Positions 8,533 through 16,891 of a stretch of 64,000 nt of DNA are shown piece by piece (within the stretch, counting starts at the first letter, position 1; each line of letters opens with the position of its first letter). The DNA comes from Olsenella timonensis (GTDB taxonomy: Bacteria > Actinomycetota > Coriobacteriia > Coriobacteriales > Atopobiaceae). The DNA is taken from positions 992,001 to 1,056,000 of the forward strand of contig NZ_LT635455.1 in assembly GCF_900119915.1 (NCBI RefSeq), in the 5' to 3' direction. Under the pieces are notes generated by a model. The model was not told the origin of the DNA. It worked only from the letters and a program-made list of their open reading frames with translations, and did not search any database. Made by a program: the position numbers and the translations under genes.

Positions 8533-9734
8533 CGGACCAGCTCCCTCGCGACACTGTCAAGGATGGCGTTCGCGACGTCGGTGAGCGGCATGGTCTCGAG
8601 CTGTCTCACACCCTGCTCGCTCACGAGCGCGACGCGGTTGGTGTCGGCGCCGAACGTGGACTCGGGTCGGCTCACGTCGTTGGCGACGATGAGGTCGGCG
8701 CCCTTGCCGCGGAGCTTCTCCGACGCGTGGGCGAGAAGGTCGTCGGTCTCGGCCGCAAAGCCCACGACCATGCGGTCGCCCTTCCCGGCGCAGAGGTCCG
8801 CCAGGATGTCCGCGGTCTCCGCGAGCGCGATCGCGTCCAGGTGCTCGCGGCTCTTCTTGAGCTTGTGGTCGGCGGGAGCGGTGGGAGTGTAGTCGGCGAC
8901 GGCGGCGCTGCAGATCGCCACGTCGGCGTCCTCGAACTCCGAGAGCATCGCGTCATGCATCTCCGCGGCGCTCTCGACGTCGACGCGACGCACGCCGACG
9001 GGGGTCGAAAGCGCCACGGGCCCGGAGACGAGCGTGACCCTGGCCCCGCGGCGCGCGGCGGCGTCGGCGACTGCGTAGCCCATCTTGCCGGTCGAGCGGT
9101 TTGCGATGTAGCGCACCGGGTCGATCGCCTCGTGCGTGGGTCCCGCGTTCACGAGGACGCGCAGGCCGGCGAGGTCGTGCGGGGCGAGAAGCGCAAGCGC
9201 GGCGCCCACGACCTCGTCGACGCCCGCGAGCTTGCCCTCCCCCACGTCGCCGCAGGCCAGCCGTCCGCTGTCGGGTCCGACAAAGCGCACGCCTCGCGCG
9301 CGCAGCGTCTCGACGTTTGCCTGCGTGGCCCGGCTCTGCCACATGTGCACGTTCATGCCGGGGGCCGCGAGCACGGGGCAGGCGCAGGCCAGCAGCGTCG
9401 TGGTGAGGCAGTCGTCGGCGATGCCGCAGGCCATCTTGGCGAGCACGTTGGCCGTCGCCGGCACGACAACGGCAACGTCGGCCCACTCGGCGAGGGCGAT
9501 GTGAGGGATGGCGGAGTCAGGCCAGTCGTAGAGCGACGTCGCCACGGGCGAGCCGGACAGGGCCTCGAAGGTCGCGTCGCCCACGAAGCGCGTCGCGTCC
9601 GCGGTCATGGTCACGCGCACCTCGCAGCCGGCCCTCTGGAGGCCGCGCAGCACCTCGCAGGCCTTGTACGCGGCGATGCCGCCGCAGACGGCGAGAAGGA
9701 CGCGCCGCGGGCGCTCGTGCCTCTCGGCGCTCAC
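8529..9734 (-). CDS. coaBC: Bifunctional phosphopantothenoylcysteine decarboxylase / phosphopantothenate-cysteine ligase
   Basis: A 401-residue fusion enzyme of coenzyme A synthesis. The N-terminal FMN domain (CoaC, about 1-190) has LLAVCGGIAAYKACE, the substrate flap APGMNVHMW and GRLACGDVGEGK. The C-terminal CoaB part has VLVNAGPTHEAIDPVRYIANRSTGKMG and ICSAAVADYTP. The GTG at 9734 is chosen because it is preceded by AGGAGG and forms a GTGA overlap with the upstream gene. It lies upstream of nfo in the long operon. Confidence 0.96.
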   Translation of the reverse strand: MSAERHERPRRVLLAVCGGIAAYKACEVLRGLQRAGCEVRVTMTADATRFVGDATFEALSGSPVATSLYDWPDSAIPHIALAEWADVAVVVPATANVLAKMACGIADDCLTTTLLACACPVLAAPGMNVHMWQSRATQANVETLRARGVRFVGPDSGRLACGDVGEGKLAGVDEVVGAALALLAPHDLAGLRVLVNAGPTHEAIDPVRYIANRSTGKMGYAVADAAARRGARVTLVSGPVALSTPVGVRRVDVESAAEMHDAMLSEFEDADVAICSAAVADYTPTAPADHKLKKSREHLDAIALAETADILADLCAGKGDRMVVGFAAETDDLLAHASEKLRGKGADLIVANDVSRPESTFGADTNRVALVSEQGVRQLETMPLTDVANAILDSVARELVR

Positions 9735-10453
9735 GCCTGGTCCTCCTCTGAGGTGATGAGTATGCGGTGGCAGTACGGGCACTCCGTGATCTCGTCGCCC
9801 TGTGCGAGGTCGTGGAACTGGCTCGGCTGAAGGCTCACGCGGCACACCGACGGCACGTTGCCGCGGAGGCGCTCGACGGCAAGCCCCTTGAAGCGCCTGC
9901 GCGCGGCCTCGTAGCGCTCGAGCAGCCCGCTCGGCAGCCGCGCGGCGAGCTCGTCGCGCTCGCGGGACAGCCTGACGATGTCGGCGCGCAGCGTGGCAGA
10001 GCCCTCCGCGAGGTCGGACTCGGTGCTCGCCCGCTCGGCGTCGAGGCGCTCGGCGGTGAGGCGCGCGTTGCGCTCGGCGCGCTCGAGCCTCCCCAGCCGC
10101 TCGCGCAGGGGCCCGAGCGTGAACTCTGACTTCTCTATGCGCTTCGCAAGCGAGGTGAGCTGCTGCTCGAAGTCGCGGATCTCGCGGTGCGTGTGGTCGC
10201 CGGCGTCGGCGGCCGCCTGGACCTCGACGGTCTTCTCGCGGTAGTGCGCGAGCGCCTCCTCGGCGTCGGCGATCTCGGTCTCGACGTCCTTGCGCTGCCC
10301 GACGATGCCGGTGAGCTCCGAGGCGACCTTTCGCTTTGCGAGCTCGATCGTCTTGAGGCGCTTGCGCTGCGGCATGGCGGAGAGGGTCGAGGCATGCTTG
10401 AGCAGCGCGAGGTCGACCTCCTGGAGCTTGGTGAGTGCCGTGGCTTCGGTCAT
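9731..10453 (-). CDS. Coiled-coil zinc-ribbon protein (DUF164 / COG1579)
   Basis: A 240-residue protein of two long antiparallel helices (about 5-185, Lys/Glu/Ala-rich) capped by a C-terminal ribbon. Only three of the usual four zinc cysteines are visible: C204 (SVCRVSL) and the pair C225/C228 (ECPYCHR). The first position of the proximal knuckle is Pro201. COG1579 members are nucleic-acid-binding candidates of unsettled function. The ATG at 10453 has AGGAAGG upstream. It starts 1 bp after the cysteine desulfurase stop and overlaps coaBC. Confidence 0.85.
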   Translation of the reverse strand: MTEATALTKLQEVDLALLKHASTLSAMPQRKRLKTIELAKRKVASELTGIVGQRKDVETEIADAEEALAHYREKTVEVQAAADAGDHTHREIRDFEQQLTSLAKRIEKSEFTLGPLRERLGRLERAERNARLTAERLDAERASTESDLAEGSATLRADIVRLSRERDELAARLPSGLLERYEAARRRFKGLAVERLRGNVPSVCRVSLQPSQFHDLAQGDEITECPYCHRILITSEEDQA

Positions 10454-10454
10454 G

Positions 10455-11645
10455 TTACCTTCCTCTCAGCGAGCGCCCCTTCGTGCGCTCGTCGACGATT
10501 CCAAGGAGCGTGTCGGCGAAGCGGTCGAGCGTGTCGGCGCCCACCCGCTCGTCGAAGGAGACCCGGAGCGAGCCCAGCGCCTGCTCGCGGGGAATCCCCA
10601 TGGCGAGAAGGACATGGCTCGCGTCAAGCGATCCGGAGGAGCAGGCAGACGCGGCGGACACCGCGAATCCCGCCTGGTCGAGCGCGAGGATGAGCGTCTC
10701 CGAGTCGAGCTCTGGCACCATGACGCTGACGATCCCCGGGAGGCGGTCCACGCCGACTCGGGTCGTGGTGGTTGGGAAGATGCCGCTTCCCGGCGCACAG
10801 AGGCGCCCGTAGAGGCGCTCGGCGCGCTCGGAGACGAGCGCGCGGGTCTCGTCAAGGCGCCCCGTGCAGGCCCGCACGGCCGCCGCAAAGCCAAGGGCGC
10901 CGCGAACGTCCTGCGTGCCGGCCCTTCTCCCCTGCTCCTGTCCGCCCCCGAAGAGCTGGGGTCGCAGCGGGGCCCGACCACGCACCGCGAGCGCTCCCAC
11001 GCCCACCGGCCCGCCCACCTTGTGCGCGGCGACGCTTACGGCGTCAACGTCGTCGAGGTCGAGCGGGACACGGCAGAACGCCTGGACAGCGTCGGTGTGA
11101 AAGAGCGCGCCATGGGCATGGGCGAGCCGGGCGAGCTCCGCGACGGGCTGGACGACGCCCGTCTCGTTGTTCGCGCTCATGACGGAGACGAGGCAGCACG
11201 TTTCGTCGAGCTCCTCCTCGAGTGCCGAGGGATCGACGGTCCCGTCGCGCCGGGCGCGCACGAGCGCGACGTCGAACCCGCGCGAGCGGAGCGGGCCCGC
11301 CAGGTCGAGCACCGAGTCATGCTCGATCGCCGAGACGAGGACGCGCGTGCGTCGGGCGCTCCTCGCACGGGCGCCCTCGGCGAGCCCCAGGACGGCAAGG
11401 TTGTTGGACTCGGTCCCGCCCGAGGTGAAAGTCACGTCGGAGGGACGAAAGCCCCCGCCCAGCGCGCGGGCGATCTCGCGCCGGGCCTCGTCGAGGGCGC
11501 GCGCGGCGAGCCTCCCGGGCGTGTGGAGCGAGTTGGGGTTGGCGCCGGCGTAGGCGGAGTCCTCGTAGGCGCGCTCCGCCCCAAGGGCCTCGGGGCGCAG
11601 GGGCGCGGAGGCCGCGAAGTCGAGGTATTCGGTCTGAGCGGGCAT
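10455..11645 (-). CDS. Cysteine desulfurase (NifS/IscS family)
   Basis: A 396-residue PLP enzyme that moves sulfur from cysteine onto its own persulfide for Fe-S clusters or tRNA thiolation. Visible: YLDFAASAPLRPEA, FTSGGTESNNLAV, the catalytic H109 (SAIEHDS), the PLP lysine K209 (VAAHKVGGPVG) and the persulfide C335 (SAASACSSGSL). The short SSG loop suits the IscS/NifS class. No iscU-like scaffold gene is adjacent, so the sulfur acceptor is unknown. The ATG at 11645 lies 10 bp after the rpe stop. Confidence 0.92.
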   Translation of the reverse strand: MPAQTEYLDFAASAPLRPEALGAERAYEDSAYAGANPNSLHTPGRLAARALDEARREIARALGGGFRPSDVTFTSGGTESNNLAVLGLAEGARARSARRTRVLVSAIEHDSVLDLAGPLRSRGFDVALVRARRDGTVDPSALEEELDETCCLVSVMSANNETGVVQPVAELARLAHAHGALFHTDAVQAFCRVPLDLDDVDAVSVAAHKVGGPVGVGALAVRGRAPLRPQLFGGGQEQGRRAGTQDVRGALGFAAAVRACTGRLDETRALVSERAERLYGRLCAPGSGIFPTTTTRVGVDRLPGIVSVMVPELDSETLILALDQAGFAVSAASACSSGSLDASHVLLAMGIPREQALGSLRVSFDERVGADTLDRFADTLLGIVDERTKGRSLRGR

Positions 11646-11655
11646 GGCGGCGATC

Positions 11656-12333
11656 CTATGCCGTCTTTGAGAGCCCGCGCTCGGCATGGCGGCGCAGCTC
11701 GCTGATGGCGACGGCACGGTCAGCGGTGCGGAAGACCGACGAGCCGGCGACGATCACGTTGGCGCCCGAGGCGACGACGTCGGCCACGTTGTCCATGACG
11801 ATGCCGCCGTCGACCTCGATGCGGGGATTGACGCCATGCTCGTCACAGAGGCGGCGGAGGCGGCGGAGCTTCTTGAGGGACGACTCTATGAAGCGCTGCC
11901 CGCCGTAGCCGGGGTCGACCGTCATGACGAGGACCATGTCGAGGTCGTCGATGATCGGCTCGAGCACTGAGACGGGGGTCGCGGGATTGAGCGCCATCGA
12001 GGCCTTGGCGCCGTGGTCGCGGATAGTCGAAACGATGCGATGGGCATGCGTCGCCGCCTCGTAGTGGAAGGTGAGCGTGTCAGCGCCGGCGTCGAGGTAG
12101 CTCTCGACCTTCTCGTCGGGGTTGGTGATCATCAGGTGGACGTCGACGGGCAGCGACGTGGACTCCTTCACGGCGCGCAGGAAGTCCACGCCGAACGAGA
12201 TGTTGGGCACGAAGTGGCCGTCCATCACGTCGAGGTGGACGAGGTCGGCGGACGACGCGTCGGCGAGTTCCTCGGCGATGTGGCCGTAGTCGGCGGCGAG
12301 GACGGAGGGGGCAATGAGGACGGGCGCGTTCAT
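11656..12333 (-). CDS. rpe: Ribulose-phosphate 3-epimerase
   Basis: A 225-residue TIM barrel interconverting ribulose-5-phosphate and xylulose-5-phosphate in the pentose phosphate pathway. Motifs: IAPSVLAADYGHI, VHLDVMDGHFVPNISFG, DVHLMITNPD, VLVMTVDPGYGGQRFI and IEVDGGI, carrying the metal ligands and catalytic aspartates. The ATG overlaps the plsY stop by one base (TGATG), so the two are coupled. Confidence 0.97.
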   Translation of the reverse strand: MNAPVLIAPSVLAADYGHIAEELADASSADLVHLDVMDGHFVPNISFGVDFLRAVKESTSLPVDVHLMITNPDEKVESYLDAGADTLTFHYEAATHAHRIVSTIRDHGAKASMALNPATPVSVLEPIIDDLDMVLVMTVDPGYGGQRFIESSLKKLRRLRRLCDEHGVNPRIEVDGGIVMDNVADVVASGANVIVAGSSVFRTADRAVAISELRRHAERGLSKTA

Positions 12334-13004
12334 CAGCGGCTCTCCTTCTCAGACTTGTGGAACGAGAAGCGGCGCTCCTCGCCGTGCACGAGGCGTCGCA
12401 CGTTCTCCCGATGGGACCAGACGACAATCACGGCCGCGACGACGACCGGCAGGACGGACGCCAGGGGGAAGCCGAGGGCCACGCACCACACGGGCAGCGA
12501 TGCCGCGGCGGCGACGGAGCCGAGCGAGACGAGCCGCGTGGGGATGACGAGCACGAGGAAGACCGCGAGCAGCCCGAGGCCAATTGGCCAGTAGAGTCCG
12601 AGCGCGGCACCAAAGCCCACGGCGATGCCCTTGCCACCGTGGAAGTGCAGGTAGGGTGAGAACACATGCCCGCAGATGCAGCCGAGGAAGACGACCGTGA
12701 GGGCGGTCCCGAAGAACGTGGTGTGGTCGAGCGCGGCGGCGTCGCCGCCGAAGAACACGAGGGCGAGCACGAGTCGCGACAGGAGCATCCACACGAGGCC
12801 CTTGCCGAGGTCGAGCAGCAGCGTGAGCGCGGCGGCCCCCTTGCCGACGGAGCGGGCGACGTTGGTGGTGCCGATGTTGCCCGAACCGGTGGTGCGCACG
12901 TCCACGTGCCCCATCGCGCGTGCGACGATGAGGCCGAAGGGGACGCCGCAGACGAGGTACGCGCCCAGGGTGAGGAGCGCGGTCAGCGCGTAGAACCCGC
13001 TCAT
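12333..13004 (-). CDS. plsY: Glycerol-3-phosphate acyltransferase PlsY
   Basis: A 223-residue integral membrane enzyme transferring acyl groups from acyl-phosphate to glycerol-3-phosphate, the first step of phospholipid synthesis. It has about five hydrophobic segments and the three family motifs: GSGNIGTTNVAR, FHGGKGIAVGFG and the C-terminal HRENVRRLVHGEE. The ATG at 13004 overlaps the der stop in ATGA form. It lies in the long operon between der and rpe. Confidence 0.95.
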   Translation of the reverse strand: MSGFYALTALLTLGAYLVCGVPFGLIVARAMGHVDVRTTGSGNIGTTNVARSVGKGAAALTLLLDLGKGLVWMLLSRLVLALVFFGGDAAALDHTTFFGTALTVVFLGCICGHVFSPYLHFHGGKGIAVGFGAALGLYWPIGLGLLAVFLVLVIPTRLVSLGSVAAAASLPVWCVALGFPLASVLPVVVAAVIVVWSHRENVRRLVHGEERRFSFHKSEKESR

Positions 13005-14332
13005 CGCTCGCCTCCCTCGCTCTTGCGGCGGAACTTGAGGCGAACCGGCGTCCCCGTCAGGTCGATGCGTGCGCGAAGCCGATTCTCCAGGAAGCGCTCG
13101 AAGTTGTCGTCGACGAGGTCGGGCGCGTTGCACCAGAAGGTGTAGACCGGCGGCCTGGAGCCGGTCTGGGTGGCGTAGTTGATCTTGAGGCGACGGCCCC
13201 GCTCGCTCCTCGTGTGACCGCCCTCGCGAATCTCAGCGAGAAGGGCGTTGAGCTCGGAGGTCCTGATCTGCGAGGCGTGTGCCTGCGCGGCGCGGACGGC
13301 CAGCTCGAGGACCTTGTCGGTGGCGCGGCCCGTAAGCGCCGAGACGTTCACCGTCGGGATCCACGACGCGAACGCGAGGCGCTTGTCGATGGAGGCGACG
13401 ATGTCGTCTCGCTGCTGGTCGGTCTCGACGAGGTCCCACTTGTTGAGGACGAGGACGAGTCCGCACCCGCGGTCGATCGCCATGCCGGCCACCTTCTGGT
13501 CCTGCTCGGTCACGCCGACGGTGGCGTCCACAACGAGCAGGCAGACGTCGGCGCGGTCGATCGCCTGGAGTCCGCGAACGAGGCTGTAGTACTCGACGTC
13601 CTCGTGGACCTGCGACTTCTTGCGCATCCCGGCGGTGTCGACGAGACGGATGGGCTGGCCCTTCCACTCGATGAGGGTGTCGATGGCGTCCCGGGTCGTG
13701 CCGGCCACGTCCGACACGATCGATCGCTTCCTGTTGGCAAGACGGTTTGCGAGGCTCGACTTCCCGACGTTGGGGCGCCCGACGATGGCGAGCGAGAGCA
13801 GGTCCGCCTCGGGCTCGTCGTCTGTGGGCTCGGGCAGGGCGGCGACGATCTCGTCGAGGAGATCGCCGGTGCCATGGCCATGGGCCGCGGAGAGCGGGCG
13901 CGGCTCGCCGACGCCGAGGGCGTAGAAGTCCCAAAGGCCGTCCTGCTCGGTGGCGGGGTTGTCCTTCTTGTTCACGACGAGGAAGACGGGCTTGTCCTGC
14001 CGGCGCAGGACGCGGGCGACCTCCTCGTCCTCGTCGGTCACGCCGGTCGAGCCGTCCACCACGAAGACGATGACGTCGGCCTCCTCGCAGGCGAGAAGCG
14101 CCTGCTCACGAATGCGCGGGGCGAAGACGTCCTTCGACTTCGCGGACTCGATGCCGCCCGTGTCGATCAGCGCGAAGTCGCGGCCGTTCCAGTCGGCGTC
14201 GTGATAGGAGCGGTCCCGCGTGACGCCGCGCGACTCGTGCACGATGGCGTCACGGCTCACCGCGATGCGGTTCACCAGCGTGGACTTGCCGACGTTCGGC
14301 CGGCCGACCACGGCGACTACGGGTTTGGGCAT
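13001..14332 (-). CDS. der: Ribosome-assembly GTPase Der (EngA)
   Basis: A 443-residue GTPase with two tandem G domains and a C-terminal KH-like domain, essential for 50S maturation. First domain G1 GRPNVGKST, DTGG (G3), NKKD (G4). Second domain GRPNVGKSS, DTAGM, NKWD. The C-terminal KINYATQTGSRPPVYTFWCN is typical. The start is the ATG at 14332. The gene starts 121 bp after the DUF512 stop and could be read from the same promoter. Confidence 0.97.
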   Translation of the reverse strand: MPKPVVAVVGRPNVGKSTLVNRIAVSRDAIVHESRGVTRDRSYHDADWNGRDFALIDTGGIESAKSKDVFAPRIREQALLACEEADVIVFVVDGSTGVTDEDEEVARVLRRQDKPVFLVVNKKDNPATEQDGLWDFYALGVGEPRPLSAAHGHGTGDLLDEIVAALPEPTDDEPEADLLSLAIVGRPNVGKSSLANRLANRKRSIVSDVAGTTRDAIDTLIEWKGQPIRLVDTAGMRKKSQVHEDVEYYSLVRGLQAIDRADVCLLVVDATVGVTEQDQKVAGMAIDRGCGLVLVLNKWDLVETDQQRDDIVASIDKRLAFASWIPTVNVSALTGRATDKVLELAVRAAQAHASQIRTSELNALLAEIREGGHTRSERGRRLKINYATQTGSRPPVYTFWCNAPDLVDDNFERFLENRLRARIDLTGTPVRLKFRRKSEGGER

Positions 14333-14453
14333 CTCTTCTCCTCGCTATTCGATTCACCTGCCCAGCTTACCACGAGCGGTTGATAATCACCGGTGAGCGC
14401 AAGAAATCCCCACCCTCGCGCACGCACGGGCGAGCAGGGCGTCGTTTGGGCGC

Positions 14454-15842
14454 TCAGAGGCCGAGTCCGAGCGCGGCGGCGAGCGCGTCGAGGTAGTCGC
14501 CCGGGTTGGGAACGCTCGAGCAGACGACCGCGCCGCGCCCGCGCAGCTCGTCGACGAGGTGGCCCTGGGTGTCGCCGTCGAGCGTGAGGCGGTCAAAGTT
14601 GAACATCACCTCCGGCAGCACGACCACCTCGCCCGCGAGGTCATCGGGGAGCTGCGCGAGCAGGTCGGCGGCGACGATGAGGCCCGTGACGTTGACGTCG
14701 CCCCCGAAGTAGTCGTTTCGGATCGCCCTCGCCCGGGCGCGGCCGGTGGGTGACAGCGTGCGACAGAAGGTGTCGATGGTCTCCAGGGCAGCCTCGCCGC
14801 ACACCAGCGAGGCGGAGAGCCCCCTTGCCGCAAGCTCGTCGTCGACCGAGCGAAGCTCCGCGGCTCGTGTTCGCGAGACGAGGCTCGTCTCGTCGAGGAA
14901 GCTCCTGAGCATCCCGATGCCGTCGTAGAACTGCGGGTAGCCGTCGTAGGTCTCGGCCGGGGGGACCGGGAGGCGGGCGTCGACGTAGAACTCGTCGGAG
15001 AGCTGGAAGCGCGTGATGCCGAGCGCGCTTCTCGCACGCTCCTGGTAGGGCTCGACGAGCGACACGACCGCGCGCGACGCCTCGACGTCATCGGAGTAGG
15101 AGCTCTTGAACCGGCGGCTGTGCTTGGTGTACCCGAGCGGGACCACCGCCAGCGAGGTGATGCCGGGGTGCGCCTCGACCCAGTCGAGCGTCGCGACGAG
15201 CTCGTCGCCGTCGTTGACGCCCGGGCACAGCACGATCTGCGCATGGACCTCGATGCCACCCGCGAGCAGACGCTCGAGCACCTCGACGCCGCGCGCGGCA
15301 CGGGGGCCGATCAGCGAGCGTCGGACCTCGGGCGTGATCGCGTGGATGGAGACGTTCATCGGCGAGAGGCCGCAGGTGACGATGCGCTCGGCCTCCTCGT
15401 CGGTGACGTTGGTGAGCGTCACGAAGTTGCCCTGGAGGAAGGAGAGGCGGTAGTCGTCGTCGCGCAGGGTGAGGGTGGGGCGGGCCTCGGGGGGCAGCAT
15501 GGCCATGAAGCAGAACTGGCAGGCGTTCACGCAGGTGCGCACGCCGTCGAAGAGCACGTCGGTGAAGTCGATGCCCCAGTCCTGGCCAGGCTCTCGCCAG
15601 AGCTGGCAGGTGGCGGTGGTGTCGTCGCGCGGGTCAAGGACCTCGAGCTCGCAGGCGGCTCCGTCCGCCTCCCAGCGCCAGTCGATGAGGTCACGCGGCT
15701 CGACGCCGTTCACGCGGACGATGCGCATGCCGGGCTCGACGCCCGCCTCCCAGGCTGGGCTGCCCTCCTCGACCCCGGCGACCCAGGCGCCTCTCGCCCG
15801 CGGCCTCGTCGAGGCGTAGTCGGCGCGCGTCTGATCGGCCAT
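14454..15842 (-). CDS. DUF512 radical-SAM protein with N-terminal PDZ domain
   Basis: A 462-residue protein. Residues about 18-60 form a PDZ-like segment (GSPAWEAGVEPGMRIVRVNG). A radical-SAM-type cysteine motif CX3CX2C follows at C104, C108 and C111 (RTCVNACQFCF). The remainder, with LSFLQGNFVTLTN, VSIHAITPEVR and QIVLCPGVNDG, is the DUF512 / COG1625 architecture. Members commonly sit beside der in Firmicutes and Actinomycetota, yet their reaction is not established. The ATG at 15842 follows GGGGGG. It is the first gene of the long operon, downstream of the repeat-bearing intergenic region. Confidence 0.9.
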   Translation of the reverse strand: MADQTRADYASTRPRARGAWVAGVEEGSPAWEAGVEPGMRIVRVNGVEPRDLIDWRWEADGAACELEVLDPRDDTTATCQLWREPGQDWGIDFTDVLFDGVRTCVNACQFCFMAMLPPEARPTLTLRDDDYRLSFLQGNFVTLTNVTDEEAERIVTCGLSPMNVSIHAITPEVRRSLIGPRAARGVEVLERLLAGGIEVHAQIVLCPGVNDGDELVATLDWVEAHPGITSLAVVPLGYTKHSRRFKSSYSDDVEASRAVVSLVEPYQERARSALGITRFQLSDEFYVDARLPVPPAETYDGYPQFYDGIGMLRSFLDETSLVSRTRAAELRSVDDELAARGLSASLVCGEAALETIDTFCRTLSPTGRARARAIRNDYFGGDVNVTGLIVAADLLAQLPDDLAGEVVVLPEVMFNFDRLTLDGDTQGHLVDELRGRGAVVCSSVPNPGDYLDALAAALGLGL

Positions 15843-15938
15843 GTCGCGACCCCCCGTTCTTCTCGCCCGGACGCTGCGGGGCGCTCTCCTCGTTCCCCTA
15901 CGATACCCAATATGCGCTTTCCTACATAATTCGCCCCG

Positions 15939-16021
15939 AAAACGTTGGAAGTCGCGTATCCAGAAGCCTTAGTACGCGAATTCCAACAGAACAGAGGGCA
16001 AAAACGTTGGGAGTCGCGTAT
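15939..16021. repeat. Three copies (direct, inverted, direct) of an 18-bp motif upstream of the DUF512-der operon
   Basis: ACGTTGGAAGTCGCGTAT (15942-15959), its reverse-complement-like TACGCGAATTCCAAC (15973-15987) and ACGTTGGGAGTCGCGTAT (16004-16021) fill most of this 206-bp intergenic gap. An additional inverted pair CCCAATA / TATTGGG (15906-15912 and 16020-16026) flanks them. The copies are AT-richer than the surroundings and sit upstream of the DUF512 start, so they look like regulator-binding sites. Confidence 0.6.
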
Positions 16022-16048
16022 TGGGTGAACGAGAAGAGCGTGCGCTCG

Positions 16049-16891
16049 CTACTCCCCCACCAGCTCCGCGATGCGCGTGCGCACAGCCTCGATCTGGCTC
16101 GCGGGCGTGCTCGCGCCGGCGGTGATTCCGATCACGTCTGCTCCCTCGAACCACTCGGTTCGCAGCTCGTCCGCGCCCTCGACGTGGTGCGTGCGCGGGC
16201 AGCGGGCCGCCGATATCTCGGCGAGGCGCGTCGTGTTGGCGGAGTTGCGCCCGCCGATGACCACGACGACGTCGGCCTGGCGCGCGAGCTCGTCGGCGGC
16301 CGCCTGATGCCCCGAGGTGGCCTCGCAGATGGTGTTGATGACGCGGACCTCTTCGGCTTGGTCGAGCAGGGCTTCGACGACCTCGGCGAGCAGGGTCCGG
16401 CGGGCCGTGGTCTGAACGACGACGCCGACCTTGCGCGCCGACGGGCAGGCACGCGCCTCGTCGGCCGAGCCCACGACCCTCGCGCCGGGCGCATGGGGAA
16501 GCGTCGCCTCCACCTCGGGGTGGCCGGCCTCACCTACGACGACGACCTGGTAGCCCTCTCTCGAGAGGCGCTCGGCTGCCAGGTGGACCTTCTTGACGAA
16601 GGGGCAGGTGGCGTCGAGCACGCGCGCGCAGAGCTCCCGGGCCCGGGCCTCCTCGGCGGGCGCCGTGCCGTGGGTGCGCAGCAGCAGCGTGTCGCCCGCC
16701 GCGTCCTCCGGGGAGTCCACGGCGTCGACGCCGAGCGCGGCGAGGTCGGCGACGACGCGCGGGTTGTGGATGAGCGGCCCGAGCGTGTGGACGGCGCCGG
16801 AGCGCTCGGCCGCCGCACCCTCGACCATCTGCAGGGCGCGCTCGACGCCGTAGCAGGCGCCCGCCTCGCTCGCGATGCGGATTCTTGCCAC
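16049..16891 (-). CDS. ispH: 4-hydroxy-3-methylbut-2-enyl diphosphate reductase
   Basis: A 280-residue [4Fe-4S] enzyme making IPP and DMAPP in the last MEP-pathway step. The three cluster cysteines are C13 (AGACYGVERAL), C95 (DATCPFVKKVH) and C188 (NTICEATSGHQ). HTLGPLIHNPRVV and THGTAP are also conserved. The start is a GTG directly abutting the plsC stop. The MEP partners dxr and ispG are in the window, but 18-20 kb away in another cluster. Confidence 0.95.
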   Translation of the reverse strand: MARIRIASEAGACYGVERALQMVEGAAAERSGAVHTLGPLIHNPRVVADLAALGVDAVDSPEDAAGDTLLLRTHGTAPAEEARARELCARVLDATCPFVKKVHLAAERLSREGYQVVVVGEAGHPEVEATLPHAPGARVVGSADEARACPSARKVGVVVQTTARRTLLAEVVEALLDQAEEVRVINTICEATSGHQAAADELARQADVVVVIGGRNSANTTRLAEISAARCPRTHHVEGADELRTEWFEGADVIGITAGASTPASQIEAVRTRIAELVGE

